Positions 34,216 to 48,300 of a DNA stretch of 64,000 bases are shown in pieces. The DNA is from Bondarzewia mesenterica (Eukaryota; Basidiomycota; Agaricomycetes; Russulales; Bondarzewiaceae). The position numbers were made by a program, and so were the translations under genes. Location: positions 62,001 through 126,000 of the forward strand of contig SGPL01000009.1 of assembly GCA_004802705.1 (NCBI GenBank), in the 5' to 3' direction. Under the pieces are notes generated by a model. That model ran no database searches, was not told where the DNA came from, and worked only from the letters and a program-made list of their open reading frames with translations. Each line of letters opens with the position of its first letter. Position 1 is the stretch's first letter.

Positions 34216-35269
34216 CTATTATTGAACCAAATGATGTAATTTATAGCCAAATACTAGCAAATGATATAGTTTATAGTCTAATAAATAGCTCCTTCCTTCT
34301 CCATTGACTTTACATCACTAACTACATCTACCCACCTGTCTAACCATGTTCAACAACACTCTCAAGTCTCTAATTGTCTTTATCAATCATATTCTTATAT
34401 GATTCTTTAGTCCTTGCCCTCAGGACTTTATTGTTATGCCATTTCTAACTGAATTAAGGTGTATTTTTAAGTTTTTTTTCTGTTAGATTTCTTGCTTAGA
34501 CTATTAGGCCGACAGATAATGAAATAGAGATAGTCAATATGAATAGGTGAGTGATTTACCTTAGCTATTTTTTTTGTCTTGACAGTGGTTAGCCATTAAG
34601 AGTTAAAATACTTAGATATTTTAATGAGAAGAGGGCTGATATTGAGGAGAGGAGGGCTGATATTGTTGAGGAGATGTGAACAAAGGTGAAGATTTAGAGA
34701 GTGAGGGAGATATAAAGAGCAGGGGAGATATTGACTGTCACATCATCATAAAATTTAATTACATGCCTTGAGCTGTTTGAACAAACTCATGTAAAGAATG
34801 TGAATTGGTTGAGATTATCATTGAGTCATTATTGATGTATTTTGTTTTAATACTTTCTTTCTCATATTCATTCGAATGATAAATGTGATTTCAATTCCAA
34901 CTCACCGTTGCACTCGAATACTTAAGGGCTCGAACCCACAGTTGGTGGTAATGACTCGAGACTAACAATATTCAGTATCACTGAGATCATTAGTATAAAT
35001 TCTACTTAGTGTTTCAAATCCACATGGTGCATATGCACAGGTTTCTTTGATCTCTTGATGCCTCACTTATTTATGTTCTGGATGCTGATTAAAATTAAAT
35101 GTGGAAATGTGGAGCAGAGATGATTGATTGAATTTATAATTTTAGCAGTATGGACATGAATGCAACTTGCAGCAAGATTGAATATGCATGATGTTTAGCA
35201 TTATTTCTTGTGAAAATAAGAGTGAAATAGTAGATAAATAAATATAATAAATATAATATATAATATCCT
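34216..35269. other. AT-rich DNA, no gene recognised
   Basis: Contains a stray GGTTCGAGCCC (minus strand, about 34929-34939) that looks like a pol III B box, without a foldable tRNA around it. Confidence 0.4.
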
Positions 35270-35345
35270 TATAGTGATGTGGTTAGAATGCTGCATTGGT
35301 GTGAAATACTAAGGGCTAGAGTTTAATCCCTGTGCAAGCCACAAA
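35270..35345 (+). repeat. tRNA-like (SINE-type) relic
   Basis: GTGGTTAGAATGCTGC (35279-35294) resembles a pol III A box; GAGTTTAATCCC about 30 bp on (35318-35329) resembles a decayed B box. Spacing fits a tRNA-derived head. No full cloverleaf is seen. Confidence 0.3.
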
Positions 35346-35539
35346 TATGTGCTTATATTAATAAATTGAATTAATATAATAAGTAATAAGATTATTTAAG
35401 TGATTTTTTTTATGCTAATTTATTTCAATACCTGCACTTACTATTCAACATATACATGCTAGAATCAAGTACTTTATTGTTAACTATATTATTATCAGTA
35501 GCTCTCAGTCATCATTTTTTCATCTTAGCCTTTATGGTT

Positions 35540-36240
35540 GACAGTGAGTTTTTTTTTAGCAAGTGAGGCAAAGCTGAGTGTTATATATTAATACAAAAGA
35601 CTGCATATGCTATCAAAGTCTATAGTCATAATTTATAAATGTATGCTGACTAGTCTAATAAATTGAGTACTGAACTGCAAGTCTTTTACTAAGCAAGACA
35701 AAGCTAAGTGTTATAGATTAATAAACATGCCTGCATGTGCCATTGAGGTATGTGATCATAATTTATAAATGTATGCCAATCAGTGTCATAAATCGAACAC
35801 TGAATTGCAAGTTTTTTTATTGAGTGAGGCAAACTTGAGCATTATATGTTAAGAAAGAAGACTATGTGTGCTGCCGAAGTGTGTAGTCATAATTTATAGA
35901 TATATATTGATCAATGTCATAAATTAGACACTAAACTGCCAGTTTTTACTGAGCGAGGCAAATCTAAGTATTATATACTTAATAAAGAAGACTATGTGCT
36001 CTGCAGGAGATGTGTGGGTCATACTGTGATCACTCGTAACATAGTTATTATTTATAAATATGTATTAATAGATTAAGTAAAATAGATGCTCAATCATGAG
36101 TTTGTTAATGAGTGAGGTGAACTCAAGCATTATATACTTTATGAAGAAATTGATGTGCTCTGCATGATCACTTGTAACAAACTAGTTATTTATAGATATA
36201 TATCAATTGGTTAAATAAAGTGAAGCACTTGACTCAATAA
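35540..36240. repeat. Satellite, about 130-158 bp unit, five copies
   Basis: Units begin near 35543, 35677, 35807, 35940 and 36098. Each opens with a T-rich run, then GAGCGAGGCAAA or a variant, then ATTATATACTTAATAAAGAA or a variant, and later ATAATTTATAAAT. The units differ largely by C/T and G/A. Confidence 0.7.
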
Positions 36241-39200
36241 ATAGCTGTCAAGGCATTTTGAAAGATCAATTATGACTGAGCATGCTAATATATATAAAAG
36301 TGTAAAAGATGTATTGATGACTGATTAAGGGTGATTTATAGTTATTATGTTTAAGTTATATGTGTGTGATTATGATAAAAGAGCGATGGTCTAACTAAAG
36401 AGACAAAAGATCAAAGGATGAGATGGGTGTTGTTTGAAATAATGCAAGACAGGTATTTACAAAAGACTCTGAGCATATGAGAGGGTGTGTGAAAAGGACA
36501 ACTTGTCACAAAAATGCGATGTTGCAAGGGGGACGATTAGCATTAGAGTTGGCTTAAGATAAGTTTTGGTAAGTTATTAATTATTAGATAGCTTTGCAAG
36601 TCAAGTTAAAAGGTTATAGTACATATTTGTCTCAATGTTTTGATTGCGTTTTAGAGAGGTCCATCAATATTTTAATATTCTTAAAGGAATAGAAGCTTGT
36701 AAATTATGGCTGGGGGCACATTTGTTGTTGTAAAGGCTGAGATTATAAAACATGAGTTAATGCATTTTTTTATATTTTATTTTGATATACATTTACATAG
36801 ATGAGTGATTGATGCATGAGCTGAAGTATTAAATAAATAAATATTTATAACTTTAAGCTTGTTATTTTGACTCAGTAATGTGCATTTGATGTTGATCCAT
36901 ATATAATAATATATCATTTATAATAGGCCATCATGTGTCAAGTATGAGTAAATCTAACTGTGTTAATATATTTTGTCTGTATCGCTCGACCATGTCTTTA
37001 TTTATTTATTAGAGTCAAGCATCACTCTGATCACTCAGCAGTTTAAGAACACAATGATGCAGTCTTTTGCATTAAAGATGTTGTTAAGGATTAAAACTGA
37101 TTTGACAGATTGATGGCTTGTGATGCTTAGTGGTATAGAAGAAGAGGATGAATAGTATGTGAAGATGAAACAAAATAGTAATAAAGTATAAGTAAAAATA
37201 TAAAGATGAAGTCATCAAAGTTGTAATAAATTACAGCCATATTGATGGTCATAATAAGTTACAGTGAAGTCAAAGTTAAAGATGCTAGGGCACAAGTTAA
37301 AGCAGCAGAGTGTTGAGATAAGCAATATCAGATTAAATAGATATAATTATCAGAATTATAGTGCTGCAGTATATCAATAATATGTTAATATTGAGACATG
37401 GAAAGATGATCATTATGAGACCTCTAATAATTTTTATGCCCCTGAAGTGAGGTGCTGAGACTCAGGTCATGCTGGCAAGAGGTAGAGGTTAATTTAATAA
37501 TAATTTTATTTAAAATATTTATAGAGTTTGAAGTAAATGTATAATTATTAATAAAAATAAGCATAATTATCTTGATATTAATAATTCTTTAAAAAAACAT
37601 AGATACTATTGTTTAAGTAGATATGCTTAAAGTCTATTTATTTAAGTATAGTAAAAGTAAAATTAAGCTCTTTTCTATCAACTTATCATTGCCTCTTCAT
37701 TAAACTACCTTTAATATCTTATATTACATTTAACTCTCTCAACCTTATTTATAATTCTATTCATTTATCATATCATAATCTACTTCAATATAGCACATTT
37801 GCTTATATAAGCATATTATTCCCTTTTTTCTATATATATATTATTATTCTTTTAAAATTATAGTCTATTTATTATAATATATTGTTTATTAGAGAAAAAT
37901 TATCGTAAAATAAGTTATTTTAGTTTATAATAATAAAATAGCAATATTTTAACTAATATTTTATTAATTTTGACTTTAATTTTTAATTTTTAATTTGCTC
38001 ATTAATAATTTTTAAGTAATATCTTTATTGGATAAATATAGTCATTTTAATATAATCTATTTTTAGCTTATAATAATAAAACAATAATACCCCAATCAAT
38101 ATTATAATAAATTTAGTTTTAATTTTATATTTATAATTTTCTCATTAATAACTTTTTAGTTATATATCTATTAAGAAAAAATGTAAGATTATTTAAATTT
38201 TTTTTAGCTTATAAAAATAAAAAGCAATATCTTAGCTAATACTATCCTGATTTTGATTTTAAATTATAAATATCTTTGTCAAGAATTTCTATTATAATAT
38301 TAAATATAATATAATTATAAGATTTTTTATAATAGTGCTATAAGTAGTATGCTATGCTTTCATATTGTATATATTGTAGAACATACTCTCATTTTGGTTA
38401 ATTTGCTTATTATACTCAGCTATATATAAATCAAATTTATATTTGAAATATGAAAGTTAAAAAATATTATGAAAAACAGAATAATATAATATAATACTAA
38501 AATGATATTTTTAATATATAAGCACTCTACAAACTTGCATATAAACTACAAAGGGGATTCTACAGATAAAGTAGCTATCATTACAATAAAAGTTGCTCAT
38601 ATACAGCATGAGTAGCAATACATTATCACTATTGTAAATATGAGAGAGTGCAATATATAATTGTCTATGTGTAAATACAGCAAAATAAATATTAATAACA
38701 ATGTAATTTAGAGTCTGTCTAATATAGCTATTGAAAGTTATTGCATATGCAATATGTAATGAAAACTGTTTGCAATTGACAGTCTACGAGTAGTAGAGTG
38801 GGTGGATAGTGAATATTATATGAGAAAAGAAATGAGATTTTGTGCATCTAATAATATAATGTCAACAGAATAGTGTTGAAAAGTAATAACCCCAACATCC
38901 ACATTGTGAATGAGGCCTTTGTCAATAGATAAGTTTCTTACAATCATGCAGATTGAACTAGTTTTGAGTGTAAATTCATGTTCTAAAACTCTAGCTTATT
39001 TCAGTTGAGAGAAGTAATTTGACAAGAGTTCAGAGGCATCTGCTATGTCTGATTCTTTCAATGTGTTAGAGTTGTAGTACAACATCTCCTCTCTGAGGTA
39101 TATAAATATTATTATAAAATTAAAATCATCTATATAGCTGTTGAGAGGGGATAAAAATTCTTTGTTCAGATATACGGCCTTACGAGCAAGGCCTATTCCT

Positions 39201-39499
39201 TGGATCTTAGTTAATTCACATGACCATAAGTTTACAGAGGTATTTTGACATTATTGCTGATGACTTTTCCCTAAAAAAAACAAAAAGCAGATGTCAGATG
39301 AGGCCAACTAGTCAGCTGACATCAATGATATTTTATCGGGCAAGTCCTACTCGACTAAAAGTTATCGACATTGGTCATTCATTGCAGGTTTGCACTAACT
39401 ACAAGCATAAATATGCAATCAGCAACTTTCTCTTATAAATCATTTAATTGTAATTGAACATCTACAATGGTACCTGTCATTCTATTAACAATGTCATGT
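36241..39499. other. Very AT-rich DNA, nothing readable
   Basis: 37.5-38.6 kb is extremely AT-rich with many TATA runs. No domain is visible. The lower edge of Helitron B probably lies in 39.2-39.6 kb. Confidence 0.5.
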
Positions 39500-42400
39500 C
39501 TAATTGTAATATTTTTTATGACTATAACATGTATATCAATAAATATGTTTGACACGCCCAGGAAATTATTCATTAATGTACTCTTTAAGTTACAAATAGC
39601 ATTTTGCATAGCGCCTTGTAATGATTGATGATGATATCTATCATTAGTGACAAATCAGTATATATAGACCTTATTATTGGCTGCTCTCATATAGATAATG
39701 TGTAAATTGATAACATCATGCAATTGTTTTTTTGCAATAATTATTGGGTAATCCTTTAGGTGGTAGAGGTCATCAAGTGAGTTATTACTTAACACATTTA
39801 ACAAATGTGATGTTAACACATTGTAATTTGAAAGAAAGCTATTTTTTGATAAGTCAGTCACTCTTCTGACATATAATTTACTTAACAATTCTTCATATGC
39901 ATAGTTTATATCTTGACATCAGTATTTTTAAAGGATTATAACATCCTTGATTTGTTACTAGATGTATGCCTCTTGAAGTGTGTGTTGTCTATAGATTATT
40001 AATATCTGATTTATGTCTATTTTAGAAACTAATTTATGAGAAAAAATGGTCTTACCTTTAACAGGTTTTAATTGTCCCAGGTCACTAGTAATAATCACAT
40101 TCACTCCATCAAATGATTTGTCTTTCATATCTAGTCACTAACTATGAGCTTCTGCAATGCGATTAAAAATGTCTGTCAACAAAGGTGCAGAAAGCATTGA
40201 GATTTTGTATATAATAAGATATTGAACATCTTTCTATATAGCAATGAGTTCATCTATTCGAATATTATACTTTATTTTCAGTAAAAAAAATAAGTGCATG
40301 AATTGTATATCCACTGATAAGCATAGACACAATACTGATTAGAGCAAATAATAACAAAGACTATGAACATTGACATTGTTTAAAACTTTTGACAATGGCC
40401 TTTATAACGTGCCTTTTTTTAGTGCCACTAATATTGCTAATGAATAAAAGCAGCTGATCATTATCATTCTGAATCATATGTTCAGCTACAGAGTGAACTG
40501 CCTATTTCTGTTCAAAATTGCCATAAATATTCAGCTTAATAATGACATCATCTAGAAGAGACATCATTCAATGTCTTCTTTCTATCATAACATGACATGT
40601 AGGTAAATCAGTAATCATCACCATAGTTATTAATAGATTCATTGTGGATAAATTTGCAGCCACTTCATTATCATCCATATGTCTTTGAGGGCATTTGTTA
40701 TTTTTCAAATGATGCATCATACACTTTTACTCGTTAATGTCCTCTAGTGTATGATGATCATTGCTAAGGTCATTAGCATAGACTATAGTATTGGAGTCAA
40801 TATCTTTTGATAAGTAAGATCTTAAATCATTATAACATGTCGAGACTGTCTTGAATGCAATAATTATATATTGACTATTGATCTAGCATAATATTATTCT
40901 CTAGAGGACTAGAATCATATGCCATCTTTTTGTCAAAATCAACATTGATATTATTTGATAACACAAGCATGCTATTATCATCGATTATGAGGTGTATAGT
41001 ATCAGATGATGCAGCAATTTTCTCATTACTCATAAAAAAGCAAATCTGTTCAGAATCATGTTTTGCATCTTTGTACTCATGTTCAACATGAATGTTTTCT
41101 ATTATTTGTTGAAGGTGCATAGAAAATATGGTGTGATCGTATGCATGAATTCAACTTTTACCATCTAACTTTAAGTTAGTAATCAACCTCCACAGTTTGA
41201 ACAACACCAATATATATTGTGTCCAAATTTTTTCATCATCCACACTTGTGTTAGAATGAGAGATGGTAGGATCTAACAATTTGGCACAAAAAGCTCACAA
41301 TATAGCTAGCTCAAGTGAGTGTTATATTGTGGGTGTTCCAAATTTAGGTAATGAACACGATCAGCAGCTGTATGGCCCGTGTGACTAGAATCAATGTGGT
41401 GCTGCAATTTATGTTCCTCTATCATCAATGTTAGTCTGTGCATAAGAGCAGTGTGATTTCAAATACATAGCTATTCAAAGTTAGGGTGATTGAAATGTAA
41501 GCAATAATCCATCAAAGGGCTCATTATGCTAACATCTGCATTACTGATAGTGATGAAAACTTCATCATCAATGGTACTTTTAATATAATAATATTGTTGG
41601 TGAGCAGTCTGTACGTCTATGTCTTCAAGTTGTATAACAGTAGTGGAACCAGATGGCAGTCATTGTATTAGTCCTTGTTCTGTTGATTGAAGTATAAAGT
41701 GGTTGAACTCGCCCCAACAAATAGAACAGAATTAATGACTACAATAATAATCTCCATTTCTGACTAAAAAACTCATAATTTGCTGATGAGAAAACTCCTA
41801 TCATGCCATGATATAGTTAACAATCTTTGTTATCAAAATTTGATTGATTTCGACATGAGACACTTCATTGTTACAAGCAAATTTAGTCTCATTCTTTTTA
41901 ATAGTAGTACACAATGCTAACAATCCAAAATGAATACTAAGAGACAACTTTGTTATGTAGTCCATCATGTAAAAAATGAGTGCTTTTGTAGCAGAGCCTG
42001 AATTAAGAAACTTGATATCTATATTATACTGTAATAGGAATAAAATGACATCATTGTAATTGTTAATTCATGGGTGCAAATGTTGAAATAGGATAGATGA
42101 TGTTTTAAGATCAAATTTTGTGAATTATCTCACTCATTACACCATTAATTCATATATGACAATGAGCATTATCTCTATGTTCTTTAAGCTTAAGATGCAC
42201 TCAACACGTAGAGCAATGATTGTGCTAATTACATGCAATAGTGAGTTCTTTTATATATTCTTTAAATTGAACCTAAAATAATAAAAGTTTAGTTGCACTC
42301 ATGTCATCAGTTACTTTAGGTGCAATAAAACATCAAGGATCTACATCATCCACAAATGAAGGCCATTATAATAGATGACAATTCACTTCAAGAACTGCAT

Positions 42401-44120
42401 GGATCATATTTAGAAGCTCACACTTGACTACACTCTCAACTCACTCAAAAATCCTACTTCGATAACTATTGTCAGACAACATTATGTCTCACAATTTTTG
42501 TGGAGAGATGCTACATGAGAGCCATATAAGCATATGATAATATAATGTACCATGCCCTTGAGCTTTAATAGTTCTATAATATGTGTCTGATTTACTGAAC
42601 AATCTAGAATTGCAGTTACTATGACATAAAATATGCTTTATGAAAGCTCTTATCATGACATTAAAAAAAAACTGCTGCAGCTGCAGGATTTTCTGTAACC
42701 TACATACTGCAATCTCATGCAGACAACAAATGGAAATGTTTTGATGTTATTATTAGCAAGAACATAGAGAAGTTGACTATGCACATCAGATGGATTTATT
42801 GTAATAAATAAAATTGGGCATCTTTTAGCTTTCAAAAGTGCATGGATGTCATTTTGCATATGAAGTTTTTATCCACAAGAACCTCTAAGATCCTTCGCAA
42901 TAAATTTCAACTTATTTAACAAACTTACCAACTGTCATTCTTCAAGTGAAGTTGGCATGATGTTAGAATTAACTTCCTATTTGATTAACATGTGAACTAA
43001 CTGCTCTGAAGATTGCTTAATCTCATCACAAATATCTAAGTAAATTGGAGCGTGATACTCAAAAGTTTAAATTATGGTATACTTCCATTTTCTGAATAAT
43101 GTTTCATCTTATATATATGAAGTTCAGATCACTTTCGAACAGACTATTAAACATCATTAGTAGATTGCATAATTGACATTTAAATAAAATAATCTGTTTG
43201 CTCCTTTATAATAAATTATTAAAGCCACCTATACCCCATAGATCTAGATGAGAAAATAAAAAGGTAAGCATTTGAGGATCTCTATTAGGGAATAATTTGG
43301 AATCTCCATGAATCTGCAAAAATGAATTTCCATTCAAACACCAGTACAAAGCATCAGTTTTTATTTTTGAATGATTGAGCACTACTCTTGATATATTTAT
43401 ATATCTGATAATGTCGATCAATTATTTCTCCATCTGGTATGTCACTATTGAGTACTCTTTCATCATAGCCTGACTATAAGACTTCGCTTCTAGGTTCATC
43501 TTTATCTATGCTATAAATCTGAATAGTGCTTGTGATTCTACTGTTAGCATCTACATCAAAAGAAGAGCACAAAGTATTCAAGTTTTCTAAATTATAGGCA
43601 ATACCTTGCTAATGATAATGATCATTATTATTAATCAAAAAGTTAATTAATAGATAAACATGCATCTTTGATATGATGATAAGTAATAATCTTTTTATCT
43701 CTTTCATATCTATTCATCTATATGCACCAATAAATAAAACACATTTTATACAGTCAATGTCACTCGCAGCCAGAGGCAATTGTTGTTGAAGAGTTTCAAT
43801 GTCTTGAGGTATAATAGCAATGTTATTCTTATAATAATGCTATAGCATGAAATTTGTTTAGCTATCATTTGCATTGCAATATGTATATGATATGACACTC
43901 ACCTGACAAGCTAATATAAGCTAGAGTTCAAGATTACTAGCAACAGCAAAGGCCTCAAGAATATTGGGGGGAAGATGTTCATATGCATAACACTAAAAAT
44001 TAGCTCTAGCATTCATAGATTGTTTGTTATGCTTTAGAGAAGGCAAACAACTTATACAAATATTAACATCAGCTCCACATTGACAATCGTACATACTATA
44101 TGATAATAAAAAAGCCCTTC
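39500..44120 (-). mobile_element. Helitron B (rolling-circle transposon), decayed
   Basis: Minus strand, in element order: a cysteine-rich start YDCQCGADVNICISC (about 44090) and a DUF6570-like region (LPPNILEAFAVASN; AIIPQDIETLQQQLPLAASD, about 43990-43770). The Helitron-like N-terminal domain follows: DSKLFPNRDPQMLTFLFSHL, DLWGIGGFNN (about 43310-43215), ALLKAKRCPILFITINPSDV (about 42845-42780), AQGHGTLYYHMLIW (about 42570-42520). The last is the HUH site with its first histidine changed to tyrosine. A Pif1-type helicase is at 40620-39650: a ruined Walker A (FISNISGTKKG), YLIIYKISMLSAPLL (Walker B, D lost), FDGVNVIITSDLGQLKPVKG. Element ends were not found. Confidence 0.78.
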
Positions 44121-45349
44121 CATACATTTCAAAGTCATAACAAGTCAGCTAAAGATGATGCAGTATAAAATCATTCCTTAATAGCAATGTTATAGACTCA
44201 GTCAGTGAGTGCCATTGTAGGTCATGTGAAAATTTCTTTTGGCTATAAACAGTGCATGCATGATACACTCATCATTTGAGATCAAGAAATGTTTAATGTT
44301 CTGCAATGATCTGAAACCTATGATCATCATTAATAAGATATGGGAAACTATTGTCAATATCAGAATTGACAACCACAGAGAGTTCACCACAGTGGTTGTT
44401 GTTAATCAATTCAGTATGTTAGGATGATAAGTGATCACTTCGCAATCATGAATATTCATATTGATACTGCACAAACTTATACAAAAAACCATTGCACATA
44501 TTAGTATAAATATAGTGCAATAATAAACTAAATAACTCATCCTTCTTTATATTTTTTTGTGTTGAACCCCATAATAATCTGCCAAAAGATGAAGGTCGGC
44601 CATCATCTAGAATGCGTAACCCTTGAGGAGTTCAACAAAATTGTTAGATTTGATCAGGACATAATTGACCATAATGTCATAAGAATGACTGATTTAAGAT
44701 GTGTCCATCAATGCGCATTCAAGAAAGAACTAAAAACTTAAAAATGCAAGCCAAATTGTACTATTTACAATAGAAGAAGAATCAGCTGGAAGTGAGCATC
44801 AAGATTGAATGACTGTAAGAATAGATTCATTTATTATAGGATAAAGTATGCTGTCCATAGAACTAAAGAACGTAGAACTAGAAGCCACTAGTTTTTGCAT
44901 CAATGTCAATCACCCTGAAATTAAATAAAGAAATAAATACACTTACCATTGTTGCTATGTATACAATGTAGACTATATAACTGACAAATATCAGATATAA
45001 TGTCGACAACCACATCATTAATATCACAGTTTTGAGAGTATTATATAATTAAAATGCAAATAACAAAAAAGGCATGTAAGCATACCTTGATAACAACAAC
45101 AATCAAGTGAAGCATCAACATCGCTTGCAGTGCATATTTAGACATATATTGCATAGTCATTGTCAGCTAATTGTCATTTATTCATCATAAGGTTTCTGTT
45201 TGCTAGTGATCGATAAAGATATATTTCAAGAATTGAGCAATAAAAAAATGATACTTAGCAATGAGGGGAAAAGGAAAACTAAAAAAAATTGCCCCTGATG
45301 ATTAGGAGTCTCAATTTGTCACAGATTCCATGGTGGCAGTCAGTAAGCT
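44121..45349. other. Spacer between the two Helitrons
   Basis: AT-rich. A 183-bp plus frame at 44559-44741 is protein-like but unrecognised. Confidence 0.35.
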
Positions 45350-48300
45350 CATGGTCATGATATTATGAAATGTGATCTGTCCCTAAAGGAACAAGAATAA
45401 AGTGTGATATTGGACAAAATGTGAAAAGGGTACAGAAAATTGATGCAGTTTGTAACAGATTTTGTTGCATGTAGGCCTACTAATAACACTTTGTTGTGCA
45501 CTATGTCTTCTCCTATGAGATCAATAAGTGCAGTGTAGTCAAAGTCATCTGTGATATAAATAAGGATTATTAAGCATAGTATGGTGACTTTGCACAGTAA
45601 ATAGAAGGATTTGATAGATGCATGCAGGATTGTTGTAGAGCTCCTATTAAAAACAAAGGGCATAACTTGTCTAAAACCTTCTAATCTGATGAATGAGATC
45701 TCTTTAAAAAGTATGTCAGAATATTTTAGTTTTTTACAAAGGTCATTGATGCATTCTCATGCTGCTTTGTTAGCCATTAGAAGCTCATCCTAAATAATAA
45801 CAAATACAGCATAAATTATATCTGTTCATTGAGAATATATGATGATTTTAAATTTAATGTTAATATTATTCTAAGTGAGTGTATGAGACTGTCAGCTAAA
45901 AGGTGAGAAATTGATGATATATATCTGTGATAGAAATTTTAAAAAGATGATGTGCAATGTGACCTCATATATATAATATAGTAGCAAGAGTGGTAGTGCT
46001 GATGATGAGAACAATGTATGAGCATGAGTAGAGAGTAATCATAAAAGCATTGATCATATATATTTTTCTATAATTAAGCTGACCTTTGATGAAAAACATG
46101 TGATGACTATGTATTTTCTTTTCTTTTCTGATTATATAACTCACTTAGTCACCTATATCATGAGGGAGTTAACTAGCCTTGTGATGCATTGCCCTGCAAT
46201 AAGAGAGGACCAAATACCTATGAACTCAAACAAGGGGCCAGACTTAGTCTTAGAAAATCCACTAGTCACACTAGCTAATCTAAGCTTAGTCAGACTGGGG
46301 CTTAGATGTATATTTATAGATTATCACATAATATGGCACATGATCAGTCACATGATACTTACTTAGCTTGCTCATGCTCAGCTGACTAATGCATGCTCAG
46401 CTTTGCTTACTAATATGCTGAGTTAGCTGACTGATACATGAACATACTGCTCAGTAGACATATATTTATACTTCAGCATAGCACCTATGGTATCCCAGTT
46501 TTTAGCACTTAGGAATTTGCCACAGGTAAGCTCACCTTTTTGTACTTACTCTTTATTTATATAATATTAAATTGGGAATTCACCACAGCTTGTGAGTGTA
46601 AGGCTCTATACAGTGAGATATCACCACATGACACTCAACATCTTTATTAGTAATTGTTTGAGGTTAAGCTTAAGCTGAGCCTTGACAAAATATTATGTGC
46701 ATATGAGTTTAGTTTTTTTTTGTCAGCTTCTGCAGATTAAAATGAATAAAAAGACATATAAAATTTAAAATGATGTGCAAGATATCATTGAAGAACCATT
46801 TTTATTCTAGTGTGAGCATAGTATACATTTTATCAGATTGAATTTATAAAGACTGATTGCTGGTCAAAATATATAAGCTCATATTATACCTCTTATGAGT
46901 AGATTATGGTGGGCTTTAGTAATGCATAAGAATGTAACAATCTTCTAGATTTTGAACAGAGTTGCAAGGTCATATGAAGTGATATCAATTGCAATAGCTG
47001 TAGACTGCATGCAGTCATAGTGATTGAGAATGAGAGAGTCACAGAAAGAGTCTCATAATAGTAATGCAAGGAACCCTTTAATGATGATACAGATAAATAA
47101 AAAGTGTAGTTGAGCAAGAGTACATGAACTATAAATAGTCTCATTGAGAGCAAAGAAGTCTTCATTGTTATCATGAATAAAGAGCAAAGCTTTTATGGCA
47201 TCATAAAATATTATATACACTATATTATTAATAGTACAGGCATCAACAAATAATTATGCAGGTTTATATAAGAGAATGAGTCTGAAGTAAAACACATCAT
47301 TTATATTAAAGTGCACAGTGTGAGTGTATATAACTTTTCCACTATATGAGCTTTTTTTTTTTTGATGAATACCATTTTAAGTGACTTCAAAATGCTCGTG
47401 CTCTCATAAAGCTTTATTATGAAATAGGTATAACACAAATTGCTCATAGAATTATTTGTAGCAGTAATGAGCCAAATATGAAGGATGGAGGAAGTAACAA
47501 TTACAGAATGATATTGAAGTCATATCAGATGCTTCAATATGGCAGAATTAAGAATAATTTTTGCTTGATAAGTATATTAATAAGCATATGACAGAAGGCT
47601 TTTTGTGTGTAATTTTATATATGAGTATCCTCAATGCAGCTTCAGGTGCTGAGAGATAGTGTCCTTTGATGTAGTCATTAATTTTATTTGTTTATTATTT
47701 ACTGCAATTTATATTGAAATATACTTGGTCTGAGCTTTATGCAAGTATTTGAGTATTTGTAGAGGTATATAAAGATGTGAAATATAAAGATGATGTCAAA
47801 ATAAAAATAACAATCTGTAGAGTTCAAGAGAGTTGAATAGTAAGGGATGACTCAATATTTATGCTTATTTTATTTATGCTATAGCACATGACTATAATCA
47901 TTGAGAGTAGTATATTGATAAAAGTTATGAGCAAACTTATAGATACAACATCCCTTAGAATTAGAGTAGCTATACACATGCTGAAGGTGGTTTTTAGGGG
48001 TGCATATTATAGTGAAGCACCTTATCTTATAAAGCAGGATCATGAAGAAGTAACTCTGCTGATATAAGGGTATTAAGTTATTTAAATAGCAATTTAGAAT
48101 TAAATTATAAATAAAAAATAAAGTTATATATACAAAATTAAACTATATAGTGCACACAATTTAAACATTATATGAGCATGTGAAAACTCATAGTGTTGAA
48201 ACTCAATAATTTTAATGAGGTACATTTTTTTTTTAAAGTGCATGCATAAAATATAAAGAATACTATCAAGGCATGTCTTAAAGACATGTGCAATAGTGAA

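Noticed and set aside
34925..34945. tRNA gene on the minus strand (GGTTCGAGCCC)
   Set aside because: No D arm, anticodon arm or acceptor stem can be formed around it.
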